31,962 nt of DNA from a virus. Below, in pieces: positions 6,716 through 17,200 of this stretch (position 1 is the first letter of the stretch; every line of letters begins with the position of its first letter). The notes under the pieces were generated by a model that was given only the letters and a program-made list of their open reading frames with translations, ran no database searches and was not told the DNA's origin. The DNA is taken from the IMG/VR virus record IMGVR_UViG_3300044568_000352, positions 1 through 31,962 of that record. One strand, written 5' to 3'. Position numbers and translations under genes: made by a program.

Positions 6716-9700
6716 TTAAGCAAGTGCGATAGCCCTCAAATCTTTTACCTTAGGTGCAATATTTGCACTACTTGAGGTAAACACGACTTTGATGGCAAAG
6801 TATTTGTATCCGTTGAATGTTCTGCCGTCAGGTGTGGTATATGCAACTTCATTATTTAGGACTTTATAAATTTCTTGTCCTGATGCAGAACCACCAAATC
6901 CGCTTTCAACTGTCAAGAAGGTGTTGTTTGCAATCGTTGCAACAACTCTTTCTGTTCTAGCAGTACCAACAGCAATTGTGTCTCCAATTTTTAAATCTTC
7001 AATGAAGCGAGTAGATGTGCCATTCACACTAGTGCCAGTAGTTACGCTAACTGTTCCTGCTAGTAATTCTGAGCCTCCAGTTTTTGCTACTGAAGGAACC
7101 ACATACTTCTCTTCTTTGAATACTTCTCTGTCGGAGGTAAATGTTTCTGCACCAACCAATGACATTTCTGTGTAGAATTTGTCATCAAAACTGTCCGTAT
7201 CGTTTTCGTTCAGAAGTTTGCAGTATACTTTGATACCTGTTCCTGCTGGACGATTGATGTTCAAATAAACAGCCAAGTCAGTTGCTTCAAACCCGTCATT
7301 CAGTTCAACTGCGCGAGTAATGTATCGTGACTCTGAAGAGTAAGGACCGCTTGGATTTTCTTCTCTACGAATCTGCATTGTCTCACCAGCACCTGATGTG
7401 GTGAAGTTTGTTGCAACTGTCAGGTATGTGTTGTTGCTGATTTGCTGAATTCTACGATATTCATCTCCAAAATAAGCATATTCACCAGCAAATACAGTAT
7501 TTGCAAAGTCAGTAGATGAGCCAACTACAATATTTGAACCGCTGTTGAACGTTACTGTGCCTGTAATGTCGGTATATGTAGAGTTGTTGATAATGTTCTT
7601 TGAGAATCCAAAACGAATGTTTTCATTATCAACATATGGCGTTACATACTGATTGTTTGTTGTTAGTGTTGCTCTCAATTGTAGAGACTTAATGTTATTT
7701 GTTGTCTCTGTAGTTGATGTTGCAATTTTTCTTCTAGATGCAAGAATTAGACGTTCATAGTTCTTAATGTCTGTCCAGTCAGAATCAACAACGTTGTTTT
7801 CATCGATTGTTTTAATCTGATACTGAATATTTGTGTCGGAAAGAACTTGATCGGAAATCATTGCCTGCAATGCATCATATGAGTATGCTGTGCTTACTGG
7901 AATGTTATTCCAATATGCAATCTTTGATGTAGTATCAAACTTAGCAATTCTCATAGTAAACTTAACATCTAAGTTTTGTTTAGCCGTCCAAGTTCTATCA
8001 TTTGATGATGTGAATAGAACACCAGTACCATAGGCGGCTTCAATTCTTGTTCCGCGTTCTGCATCTGAAATGTCTACTTCACCAAGTTCTGCTACCCAAA
8101 GAGCAAAGTCTGGATCGTTTGCTTCTGGCTTAATGCAGAATGCATATTCATTTCCTGGTCCGAGATAAATTGGATTCTTGAATGTAAATTTAGTTGCACT
8201 TGTGGCATCTTCAGAAACGTTAATGCTTGCATTATTCATAATTGATTTATCACCAATACCAATTACTTTAGCACCAGGATAACCATTCACCATTTCACGA
8301 ATTTCCACACTAACATTTCTTGTGTTGTCTCTAGACTTAGTTCTGAAAAACAGATCAATAGATGTTACATAGAATCCAGATGGATATGTTTCTGAGTCAA
8401 CGAAGAACGACTGAGACAATGGATCCCAGTTTCTTGGTGGAGGTGGCGGAGGAATAAACTCGCTATTAGTTGTAACTCGGTTCTCATTAATTGTTTGTCT
8501 TCCAACAATCTGAATTGCGTCTGCACTATTGAAACTTACATCAAATGGTCTGCTGTTAATTGTAATTGCACTCTTAACTTGAGTAAGTGCTTGAGCGAAG
8601 ATAGTATTTCTAGCACTAGTTAAGGTTGTGCCTTCAGCATTTGTTGGACTGTCTGTTATTCTAAATTCTCTTTGACCAACGAAGAATGTATTTGATGGAA
8701 CTGTAAACAACAAATAAATTTCATTGTTTTCTACACGCATATCTTCAGAAGCGCCGTCTTTAATACTAATCCAATCAGTATTTTCTCCGCTAATTGTTCC
8801 ATCATTGTCGAAGTTTTCGTTAACTAGTTCTACTAGTGTTTTTGTTCCAGTTAAACGAATTTGTTGGCAATGTTCGGTAACATCAATATTGTCAAAGAAT
8901 GCATAAATTTTAGATTCACTCTTCAAACCTGTAGCATGAATAATGAAATCTCTGCTTCTCATATAAAGAGAAGCAATTACATCAACAACTCTATCGCTAG
9001 AAATTGTTTGAGTTGCACCCTGTTGTGCAGATGCCAATTGCTGTGCAAGAGACTGAGTAGTTCTTTGCAATTGAGATGTAATTCTCCAATTACCGGATAT
9101 CGTTGATTGCGTAGTGCCTGCAACGAAACTTGTTTCAGTTGGTCCTGTTAGGAATTGATTTAATGGAGCAACTTCAGAGTTCCACGCATCAACAAGTGCT
9201 GCCCAGTTATCCGCTTCTCCAGTATCATCATATATGATTGCTCTATCTGGATCATTTGTAGTCTCTACCCAATTGTCTACGAATGGGTAAATTGACATAT
9301 CTCCCGTCCAAATAAAGTTAAGTTCTTCTGCAAGTCTTAACTGACGGGAAGCATATGGCTGAGTGAGTGTGCTAACTGCAACTTCAGTATAAGGCAACAT
9401 TATTTTATTGCCATCTTGCAATTCTGTTGTAGAAATTGCAGAGTTATATCTGAATGCGGTATTATTTGCGTTGTCTTGTTTCGCAGTTACAAAGCGATTC
9501 GTTCTGTCAATAGATGCAGACCAGTCTGGACTCGAAACGGCTGATACTGAATATCCAGTAAATGCGTCAACAAGAATACCATTCTTGAATCTATCAAGTC
9601 CAACTTCATCAATTTCAGTTTTGTCTGAGGCTTGCTTTTCTAAGAAAGAAAGTGTGGTGAAGTATTCTAGTTTTTCAATTCGGTCGTTCATCTTAGAGAT

Positions 9701-12700
9701 ATCACGCATCGTGAATCTCTTGTTCTTCTTCAACTTAATGCGAACGTCTTTTGGACGAGAAGGATATGCAGGAATAATAACTTCAGCAATTTCAAGTGTA
9801 TCTGGAAGTTTAGGTGGAGCAAATGGAGCCTGATTGCCTCCAGCCGCTGGCACACCATTGTTGACACCAAATTGTCCTTTACTGTTTACATACAGAGTAG
9901 CAATTCTACCTTTGTAGTAAATTAAGTCTGCATCAAAATCTGATGAAGGCTTAGGCGTATGAAGACCGCCAAATGGAACTTGATAAGTTCCAGGATCGGC
10001 AGGGTTGACGCCCGTAGCCGCAGTTTTAATTGGTCTAAAGTCTACGCAATTACGCAGATCATATAATCGTTTTGTAATTGGACTTGTGAAAGTTGGTATG
10101 TTAACAGTATTAATTGTTGTGTTTGACGTTGCAGTATCATCAACAGGATACGAATCTACTGACGCATAGCCAAGACCTTGTGAAGTATCGTGTGTAAAAT
10201 GATCAAATACAACTAGCAAACGACCTGTTGGAACTACACCTGCTTTAGGTGTAATTGTTGCATGTTCGTAAGAGTAATCTGTTTGACCATTGTTAACTGA
10301 ATAACTTGAAGTAACGTTTGTGTTACTTGTGGATGCCGCAATACTAAAGTCTGAAGACTGATAAATTGCATGAAGTTGATACAAGTCACCATAACCCAAA
10401 CCGAATGGACCTGCAAGTCCGTTAGGATGTGTATTTGGGTTGATGTTTGCTTGTGTTTGATAATTTAATGTCTTGCGTTTTTCTCTTGCATTTGAACGGT
10501 CCATTGTAGCAACAATGTCTGCGGTAAATGTTGCATTCTCCTGAATGCTAATAATAACTGCACCTGGCGAAGTTACATTAATCGTGCGTGACGATGCAAG
10601 TCCACCAACTTTGTCCATAGGAATGGTATAACCAGTCGGAAGAATCTTGGTGAATGTGTTTGCACTTGCTCCTGCTGTGTGATTAGATTCAATTGTCAAA
10701 GATGTGTTGTTTGAAATTGAAGCAACTTTAACTTCTTCACCGTTAATCTTTAAAACGTCACCAATGTTAACGGCTGATGCAAATACTGTAGAAGAACCAG
10801 TTACGATCTTGGTGCCAGCAGTAACGCTTACAGTTCCAGTAAGGGCTGCCGTTTCAACGTCTGTACCTGAATTATTTACAATAATTTGATAGTATTCGTT
10901 TTTTTGTGTCGCAGTTAGTAAATCTGTACCAACAAAAGTTTCGCTAGAATCTGATGTTGCAACCGTGGCAGCACCTGCGTTGAAGGTAACTGTAAATTTC
11001 TTTTTGAATCTAAATCCAGATTCTACGTTTTCTTCAGTATCTCTAACCGTCTTAATTGCACCATATGGTAATTTAAATATAAGAGCGTTGAATGATGTTT
11101 CATTTAAGACTGCACCAGTTGTGCCTGTTGCAATAACAATATCTGCATAGCGTTTTGGTGTAGCCGAATCATAGATTGCACGAACGTCAGAGAAAACTTC
11201 TCCTGCACTCATTGTAACTTCATACAAATACATGTTGTATTTTGCTGAAGCAGTACCTTGAACACCACTTACATATTCGACCGCACGAACTCTTGCTTCA
11301 CCAATTTTGCTGCCGCTTACGCTTGCCGCAGAATATGTTCCATTTGTAATAACTTGCTGTGCAGTATTGTATAGATCAACTTTTGTGGATTCTTCAAAAT
11401 CCCATGCTCCACACAATTCATTGACTTCAATGTATTGTCCGTAGTTGATTTGTGTTTTTGTTTGTTCAACATATTGTGTTGTCAAACCTTTTTCGGCTTC
11501 AATGTAATTCTTAGCAATAAATTCGCTTCTATATCCATCAACGTATGCCGTGAATGGTTCGACTTCAAATAAAAGAAGATTGTTGTTACCACCATCTGCT
11601 AATGGGTAACGACCACCATTGCTAGACTGTAGTAAATGTTCTCTAACAGTTACAACTGGATCGTTGATTGTATAGTCTCCAGCCTCTTCTGATGTTCTTT
11701 GTGCAAGTGCATCTTCAAGTTTACTTTCAACTTCAATGTTCTTTCTCTTCTTGGCGATACCATTTTCAATGTCTAGAACAGTAACAAAATCTTCATCCGA
11801 TACTGTCGCACCAAGCGCAATTTTTGTAAGTACCGTATCAATTTTAAGTCTGTCTGCACCTGGCGCTTGAAAGTTTGGTGTGCCTTGTGCATTATCTAGC
11901 AATGATTGATCTTCAATGTAATCCACAAAAGATTTTTGTGGAACGAGGCCAATCTTATATGAAGGAATGTTTGTATATTTGTCAAGAATCAATGTCTGTG
12001 TTGTATTCTTAACAAAATGGTCTGCAAGATAAACAACACCTTCAGACACAGTAATTTTTGAGCCTTTTGTATATTCGGCTTCTGTTGCAAGACCTTCATT
12101 AACAAGTGTTGATGTTGCTCTTGTCGTTGCTGTGTTTGCGTATGATCTTCCAGTTACGTTTGAAGTAAATACAACTTCGTTTTCTTGGAATTTTGTTAAA
12201 CTTCTATTATCAAGAATTGCAGTAACGTTAAGCGGAACAGTTGCTCCAGTATTTGCAACGGTTGATGCACCACCTGTTACAAGTGTTCCATTTACGTTGG
12301 CTACAAGAATTCTATTCTGACCAGTAATTGGATGAATGAAAGTTGTTTTAATGACTGCTGTGTTGCCACTATCAAATGTGATAGTGTTTCCTGGTGTAAG
12401 TATTGTAGCCGCATTGTTTACAGTAAGAACTACACCACCAGATGTTTGATAGTTAATGAACAAGGTTTTTGGATCGGAACCGTCAAGGTCAGAAACAATA
12501 CCGCAATATGCAGTAATGCCGCTATTTGATCCAAAAATAGTTTTACCCTCAAACGCATCAACGTCAACATCAGCACTATTAAAAGTAGATTGAAGTTTAA
12601 CGTAGTCAACGTTTAAGTCTAAATTTTGTTCACACCCATTTACTAAAGCGCCTTGCTTGAAAAAATATTCAGCAAAGCGTTTTACTTGTGCCTGTTGAAG

Positions 12701-12841
12701 AGTTTGAGACTGTGAAAGTTCTCTGGCCTGAATTGCGCGTCCAGGAACGTAGAGAACTCTTACAAACTTCTTATCTTCATCATAATCATCAAAGTATGGG
12801 CTGGTGTTTAACTCTACACCACCAGGATTTGTATTAGCCAT
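6716..12841 (-). CDS. Giant DUF4815-type tail/baseplate structural protein
   Basis: This 2041-aa protein is the largest complete gene in the window. The N-terminal 65 residues, including LNTSPYFDDYDEDKKFVRVL and GRAIQARELSQSQTLQQAQ, fit the DUF4815 structural family of marine T4-like phages. A proline run (IPPPPPP, about residue 1460) precedes NWDPLSQSFFVDSETYPSGF, which looks like a hinge to a C-terminal lectin-like or jelly-roll region. Three copies of a roughly 55-residue module (GTVxxxxGxxxxxGxSTxF ... NNTxLTV) lie near residues 667, 1759 and 1927. Sited after gp8 and before the fibre genes, where T4 has gp9-gp12, it probably forms the outer baseplate or links fibres to it. That role is inference. 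Translation starts at the ATG at 12841 with TTGGAAAA upstream. Confidence 0.75.
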   Translation of the reverse strand: MANTNPGGVELNTSPYFDDYDEDKKFVRVLYVPGRAIQARELSQSQTLQQAQVKRFAEYFFKQGALVNGCEQNLDLNVDYVKLQSTFNSADVDVDAFEGKTIFGSNSGITAYCGIVSDLDGSDPKTLFINYQTSGGVVLTVNNAATILTPGNTITFDSGNTAVIKTTFIHPITGQNRILVANVNGTLVTGGASTVANTGATVPLNVTAILDNRSLTKFQENEVVFTSNVTGRSYANTATTRATSTLVNEGLATEAEYTKGSKITVSEGVVYLADHFVKNTTQTLILDKYTNIPSYKIGLVPQKSFVDYIEDQSLLDNAQGTPNFQAPGADRLKIDTVLTKIALGATVSDEDFVTVLDIENGIAKKRKNIEVESKLEDALAQRTSEEAGDYTINDPVVTVREHLLQSSNGGRYPLADGGNNNLLLFEVEPFTAYVDGYRSEFIAKNYIEAEKGLTTQYVEQTKTQINYGQYIEVNELCGAWDFEESTKVDLYNTAQQVITNGTYSAASVSGSKIGEARVRAVEYVSGVQGTASAKYNMYLYEVTMSAGEVFSDVRAIYDSATPKRYADIVIATGTTGAVLNETSFNALIFKLPYGAIKTVRDTEENVESGFRFKKKFTVTFNAGAATVATSDSSETFVGTDLLTATQKNEYYQIIVNNSGTDVETAALTGTVSVTAGTKIVTGSSTVFASAVNIGDVLKINGEEVKVASISNNTSLTIESNHTAGASANTFTKILPTGYTIPMDKVGGLASSRTINVTSPGAVIISIQENATFTADIVATMDRSNAREKRKTLNYQTQANINPNTHPNGLAGPFGLGYGDLYQLHAIYQSSDFSIAASTSNTNVTSSYSVNNGQTDYSYEHATITPKAGVVPTGRLLVVFDHFTHDTSQGLGYASVDSYPVDDTATSNTTINTVNIPTFTSPITKRLYDLRNCVDFRPIKTAATGVNPADPGTYQVPFGGLHTPKPSSDFDADLIYYKGRIATLYVNSKGQFGVNNGVPAAGGNQAPFAPPKLPDTLEIAEVIIPAYPSRPKDVRIKLKKNKRFTMRDISKMNDRIEKLEYFTTLSFLEKQASDKTEIDEVGLDRFKNGILVDAFTGYSVSAVSSPDWSASIDRTNRFVTAKQDNANNTAFRYNSAISTTELQDGNKIMLPYTEVAVSTLTQPYASRQLRLAEELNFIWTGDMSIYPFVDNWVETTNDPDRAIIYDDTGEADNWAALVDAWNSEVAPLNQFLTGPTETSFVAGTTQSTISGNWRITSQLQRTTQSLAQQLASAQQGATQTISSDRVVDVIASLYMRSRDFIIHATGLKSESKIYAFFDNIDVTEHCQQIRLTGTKTLVELVNENFDNDGTISGENTDWISIKDGASEDMRVENNEIYLLFTVPSNTFFVGQREFRITDSPTNAEGTTLTSARNTIFAQALTQVKSAITINSRPFDVSFNSADAIQIVGRQTINENRVTTNSEFIPPPPPPRNWDPLSQSFFVDSETYPSGFYVTSIDLFFRTKSRDNTRNVSVEIREMVNGYPGAKVIGIGDKSIMNNASINVSEDATSATKFTFKNPIYLGPGNEYAFCIKPEANDPDFALWVAELGEVDISDAERGTRIEAAYGTGVLFTSSNDRTWTAKQNLDVKFTMRIAKFDTTSKIAYWNNIPVSTAYSYDALQAMISDQVLSDTNIQYQIKTIDENNVVDSDWTDIKNYERLILASRRKIATSTTETTNNIKSLQLRATLTTNNQYVTPYVDNENIRFGFSKNIINNSTYTDITGTVTFNSGSNIVVGSSTDFANTVFAGEYAYFGDEYRRIQQISNNTYLTVATNFTTSGAGETMQIRREENPSGPYSSESRYITRAVELNDGFEATDLAVYLNINRPAGTGIKVYCKLLNENDTDSFDDKFYTEMSLVGAETFTSDREVFKEEKYVVPSVAKTGGSELLAGTVSVTTGTSVNGTSTRFIEDLKIGDTIAVGTARTERVVATIANNTFLTVESGFGGSASGQEIYKVLNNEVAYTTPDGRTFNGYKYFAIKVVFTSSSANIAPKVKDLRAIALA

Positions 12842-12867
12842 TCAAATATTTTCCAACTAACTTTAAA

Positions 12868-14154
12868 TTAGAACTGAATAATTAGTTTAACGTCTTCAAT
12901 CTGATCAGATGCTCTTGAAATAGGTACACGGTTTTCAACGTAGATGATATCGCCAGAATATGGGCGAAGTCCCGGTGTGTCGATTGCGGAGATTGTACCA
13001 GATGCACCAGAGGTGCCACCTGAAACTGAAGCGCCGTTAGCGAATGCCAAGTTCAGAGGTAGTGTTGAATAAACGTGGGAGTTTGTGTTGTCCCACTCAA
13101 CAACTGTAGCGGTGTTAGAACCACTTGTGAGAGTTTCATCAAGTGTAAATGGTCCGCTTGAAACGCTAGTCAAACTATATTTAAATGTCTGACGATATGA
13201 AGAAGCGACTGCGCGAGTTGTGGTGCCGTATGTATATGGATCGCGAACGATACCTACTTGACGGAATTCGTTAGCGGTAGATAGAGTATTAGACTCATTG
13301 CCGTCTAGACGAACGTTCAACATTACATACTTACCACCAAGTTCTTCAACTGCGTTAGAGCCATGGCCACCCTTAGGTGAAATGATTGCTGTTGCGGCAG
13401 CGGCACCCGATGCGAATGTGACTGTTGCTCTTGTATATCCTGAACCTGGATTTGTAATTGTAACTGCGGTTACTGCGCCAGCAGAAATCGTGCAGTTTGC
13501 TGTAGCGCCTGTACCATCACCAGTAATTGTGACTGCTGGCGCTGAGCCGTAGCCAGTACCACCTGAGGTTACTTTAACAACGTGAATTGCGCCATCAACT
13601 GCGGCCGCTTGAACGTCCCACTGGTCAGTACCATCGTCACCTGCTAGTGTCTGAACAGGAATATAGTCGTTTGTCAAGAACTTCAAAGCGCGAGCGGTTG
13701 TAACGGTATACATAAATTTCCAAATGTATCCGTCTGCTGTAGTGAATTCTGAAGAAGACACGCCAGTTGGCTTTGTTGTAGATGCCGCACCACTATTATT
13801 GAAAAGACACTTGTAAACGTTGTAGTCTTCTGTCATGACATAGAAATCATCGTCCAGAAGGTTGGTGTCTTGGTCATCATACTGATCATAAACGGTACCT
13901 GTGGTCCAGTCGTGACGAGGAACCGCATGTGTTACGTCTGCGGTAGTAATACGTTTTGCACCATACATGTCGCGCCATGGTGTATATTCAATATTTGCAG
14001 TTGAATTTACTGGCGTTGGAGGTGCGTTATCATCAGGAAATGCTGTAGATTTACCGATGAAAAGATACATAATGCTGTTAGAAGTTTCGGAAAATGCTTC
14101 CACAAACTGTTCAGCGTTATGAACTCTAAATTTACTTGTTACGATTGATGGCAT
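12868..14154 (-). CDS. 8: Baseplate wedge protein gp8
   Basis: gp8 is a wedge subunit that joins the gp6/gp7/gp53/gp25 assembly. The 428-aa product shows family landmarks: FVEAFSETSNSIMYLFIGKS (about residues 17-36), WRDMYGAKRI, DFYVMTEDYNVYKCLFNN (about 101-118) and TADGYIWKFMYTVT followed by ARALKFLTNDYIPV. It exceeds T4 gp8 (334 aa) because of a Gly-rich insertion at about residues 195-270 that carries GTGYGSAPAVTITGDGTGA and GSGYTRATVTF, probably short beta repeats; a TSGA-type repeat follows near 340-400. A strong ribosome site (GGGAGA, 14161-14166) and a late promoter lie upstream. Confidence 0.88.
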   Translation of the reverse strand: MPSIVTSKFRVHNAEQFVEAFSETSNSIMYLFIGKSTAFPDDNAPPTPVNSTANIEYTPWRDMYGAKRITTADVTHAVPRHDWTTGTVYDQYDDQDTNLLDDDFYVMTEDYNVYKCLFNNSGAASTTKPTGVSSSEFTTADGYIWKFMYTVTTARALKFLTNDYIPVQTLAGDDGTDQWDVQAAAVDGAIHVVKVTSGGTGYGSAPAVTITGDGTGATANCTISAGAVTAVTITNPGSGYTRATVTFASGAAAATAIISPKGGHGSNAVEELGGKYVMLNVRLDGNESNTLSTANEFRQVGIVRDPYTYGTTTRAVASSYRQTFKYSLTSVSSGPFTLDETLTSGSNTATVVEWDNTNSHVYSTLPLNLAFANGASVSGGTSGASGTISAIDTPGLRPYSGDIIYVENRVPISRASDQIEDVKLIIQF

Positions 14155-14201
14155 GTAATTTCTCCCATGAGTGTGCTTTAAAAGTTAGTTTTCAGTTTAT
14201 T

Positions 14202-14209
14202 TATTTATA
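14202..14209 (-). promoter_or_regulatory. T4-type late promoter ahead of gp8
   Basis: The minus strand reads GTATAAATAAATAAAC, containing a perfect TATAAATA late box 48 bases before the gp8 ATG, in the 68-base gap after gp7. It should start transcription of gp8, the DUF4815 gene and the genes that follow. Confidence 0.8.
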
Positions 14210-14222
14210 CGACGAGAACAAG

Positions 14223-17200
14223 TCATACTTGCTTATACGCAAAAATATTTGAGTATGCGGATGATGGGAATCTGTCCACCACCATATACGCATTATTTGC
14301 TACGGCTTCTACGCCAAATAATTCATTATTTGCCACAAAATAGTCATTTGCCGCAAAGTCTGAGGTAAATGCAGTCGAGTTTCCTATCACAATCGATGCA
14401 TTCGCGGAAATCGTCAATTCATCTAACACTTCAATTTGAGTGTTTGCATATGTGTTTACTATGATGTTGTTATAAGTGTCAGTTGCAGAACTTACAGTTC
14501 CGGTAATCTTATTGTATTTGTTTACGGTCAGTTTAGTTGGAAGACTATCATACTTATTTGAGAAACTTTCTGACGCAAACAAACTGATTTCTTCTTCGCC
14601 AAATACCGAAACAAACAATTCTCCATATTCATAATTAACATATCTCTGCGGATTAATTTCGGCTCTATATTCTTTGAAGAATACGTCCGTAAATTCAACG
14701 CCACCTGGATTTTGTCCTAATGGCCATTGTGATGGCGTTACTGGTATTGAAGTGCCACCAGTAACCCAATTCTCAAATCCTCCAATATACTCATCGGCAA
14801 GAACTGATATTGAATCGGATGAATATTCCGAAATTAGATTATCACCCCACAATGCATACTGTATACCTGGAGAGATATCAACTGTAACTTCTCTATAGGG
14901 AACGTCAATTACAGTAGAATCAACGTTTTGATATGTTACGACATATTCTCTAAATGATCTTGGGGTTGATCGATATAGACTTCCAATTGTTCTATCTTTA
15001 ACTTGGTAGATAAATTCATTTTCAGGAATATAAGATTCAAATGTTTCTGCTGAAATTTCTTCGATATACATGTCCGCAAATGTTGTACCATAAGCAAACA
15101 CCAAGTTTTCTGCTGTCTGTAGTTTTTGTGGAGTTACAGAAGAGAATGCAATAATCATCGTAAACTCTGCGTTTGCAAAGCCTAACGATTCAATAAGAAC
15201 TGAATATTCTTGTGAAGTTGATATTAATACTTCAAGAGGACCAAGATTGTATTTTGGTGCAAATACAGTTTGAATAAGATCAGATTCAACATTCAGGAAT
15301 GTTATGCTGTCAATTTCAACTTCTCTTGTTCCTGTCTGCGCCGTATGAATATCACTAATCAGAACCGTTGCGGCTGCATTCCAATACAACTCAAGAATAA
15401 AGTTATGTTGTCTGAAAGTTTGAACTGTTGCATTTTCAACAAATGTTGAATCTCCACCACCTGGCACAAGTTTAACAACATATTCACTAAACTTATATGG
15501 AGTTTCTCCAAATCTTTCTCCGAATGTTCTTGCCGCAAAATCAGAAATATCTGTATCCGCATACGGCAACATAATTAAATCGCCATATGATGTTTCAGAA
15601 TATGCTTCAAAAATTTGTGCGTAAGACACAATCAGTTTTCTGATTGGCGCAACTTCAACTTCCATTTCTGCGTTGAATTCGCTTGATGCAATAACTCTAA
15701 TTTCTCTAATAGAAGTTATAGTATTGTCAATAATATTTGTTAAATCGTCACCACCTGCAACAACTCGAATAACATATTCTTGCGTTGCAATATCGGTATT
15801 TGGTATGAGCGCAACCTGTAATTGGACAAATGATTCAATTGTAGTTTCGATAGTAATATCAAATCCACTAAATGCCGCGGCCGCAGTAACAAAATCATAG
15901 ATACGAACAATGAAGTCTTTGATTGTTTCAATCGATGATCTAAATTCCGGAGTTACTGTTACAGTATCAATCAACAGAATTTCACCAAAGACTTGAAGAC
16001 CTGCGGGGTGAATTGACTTCTTAATTGTGTCGATGTATTTTTCTACAGTCAGACCACTCTTGATAACATATGAATAGTCTTGATAGTAGTAAGAGTCTTG
16101 AAGAATTTTATAATCTATTTTTCCATCGTCATCTAGCCAACTTCCTTCACTAACGCCAATACCTGAAATGATTGGTGTTAGGTTTGCATTACCGTCGCCG
16201 GCGGATGTGGCATTAGCCGTTGCTGTAGTGTAATCAATACCAAAGTTTGAAATTTCAACTGCGCGAATTGATCCAATGCCTGTGATATTATTTGCAGTAT
16301 CAACTTCAACGTTTGCGTTCATACCCTGAACGCCAACAACTGTCAGAGATGCATTTGCACCAGATGAGGTGCTTACAGTAATTGTGGGAGGATATACGGC
16401 GAGATATCCATTACCAAAATTTGTAAATTCAATTCTTGCGATTGGTCCATAAGAACCTACGTCCCAATCTTCTGTTTTGGTAACGTCATCATAACTCTGC
16501 TCAAACAACATTTCAAATCCATCTTCAAAAAGAAGTGTATTTGAAAAACTAGCGTTTGCTGTAACTGATGCAACTTGACCCACCGCATTTGCACCGGTGT
16601 TTGCGGTAATAACAAGAGCATCACCAACTTGATAATTTGTACCAGGATTGACAATTGTAACTAATTTGTCAGATAGCAAACCTAAAGATTCAATTGTTGA
16701 GTCTATGAGAGTAATTGTCGGAGAAGAAAAATATCCCGAGCCACGATTAATAACTGATACTTCAGCAACTTCACCTACAGTATAAGTGTTGCCTGTATTT
16801 GCATTGGTTACTGTGTATGTGTTTGCGAGTTCAGTAACTCTAACAATGAGTCCAGTACCACCTGTGCCTGCATTATTAATTGATGCCGTAGTTCCTAAAC
16901 GATATCCGTGTCCTACAGTATTCACTTTAAGTGCTGTAATTGGAGATTGTTTAATTGATGAAACTAAGGCTTGTGCTTCAGAACCATCACCCGAAATTGT
17001 AATTACATCGCCAACTTGATATCCTGAACCGCCATCATTGATTGTAAACCCTGCCACAATACCATAGATAGTAGCATTCAAATCTTCATCGTCAATATCT
17101 ACAATTTCTTCGCCGGCATCAAAATCTGCCGAAACCAAACGCAGAGTCATTTCTGCGGTTTCGAGTGAACCAATAAAAAACTTTTTAATATCTACAACAA

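Noticed and set aside
6712-6723. TTG start at 6723 for the small coiled-coil gene
   Set aside because: The ATG at 6711 gives a start just after the upstream stop; the TTG would overlap the previous gene without a better ribosome site.
8432-8452. Purine-rich run (GGAGGTGGCGGAGG on the plus strand)
   Set aside because: It is simply the antisense of the proline run in the DUF4815 protein, not a ribosome site or quadruplex signal with a gene behind it.
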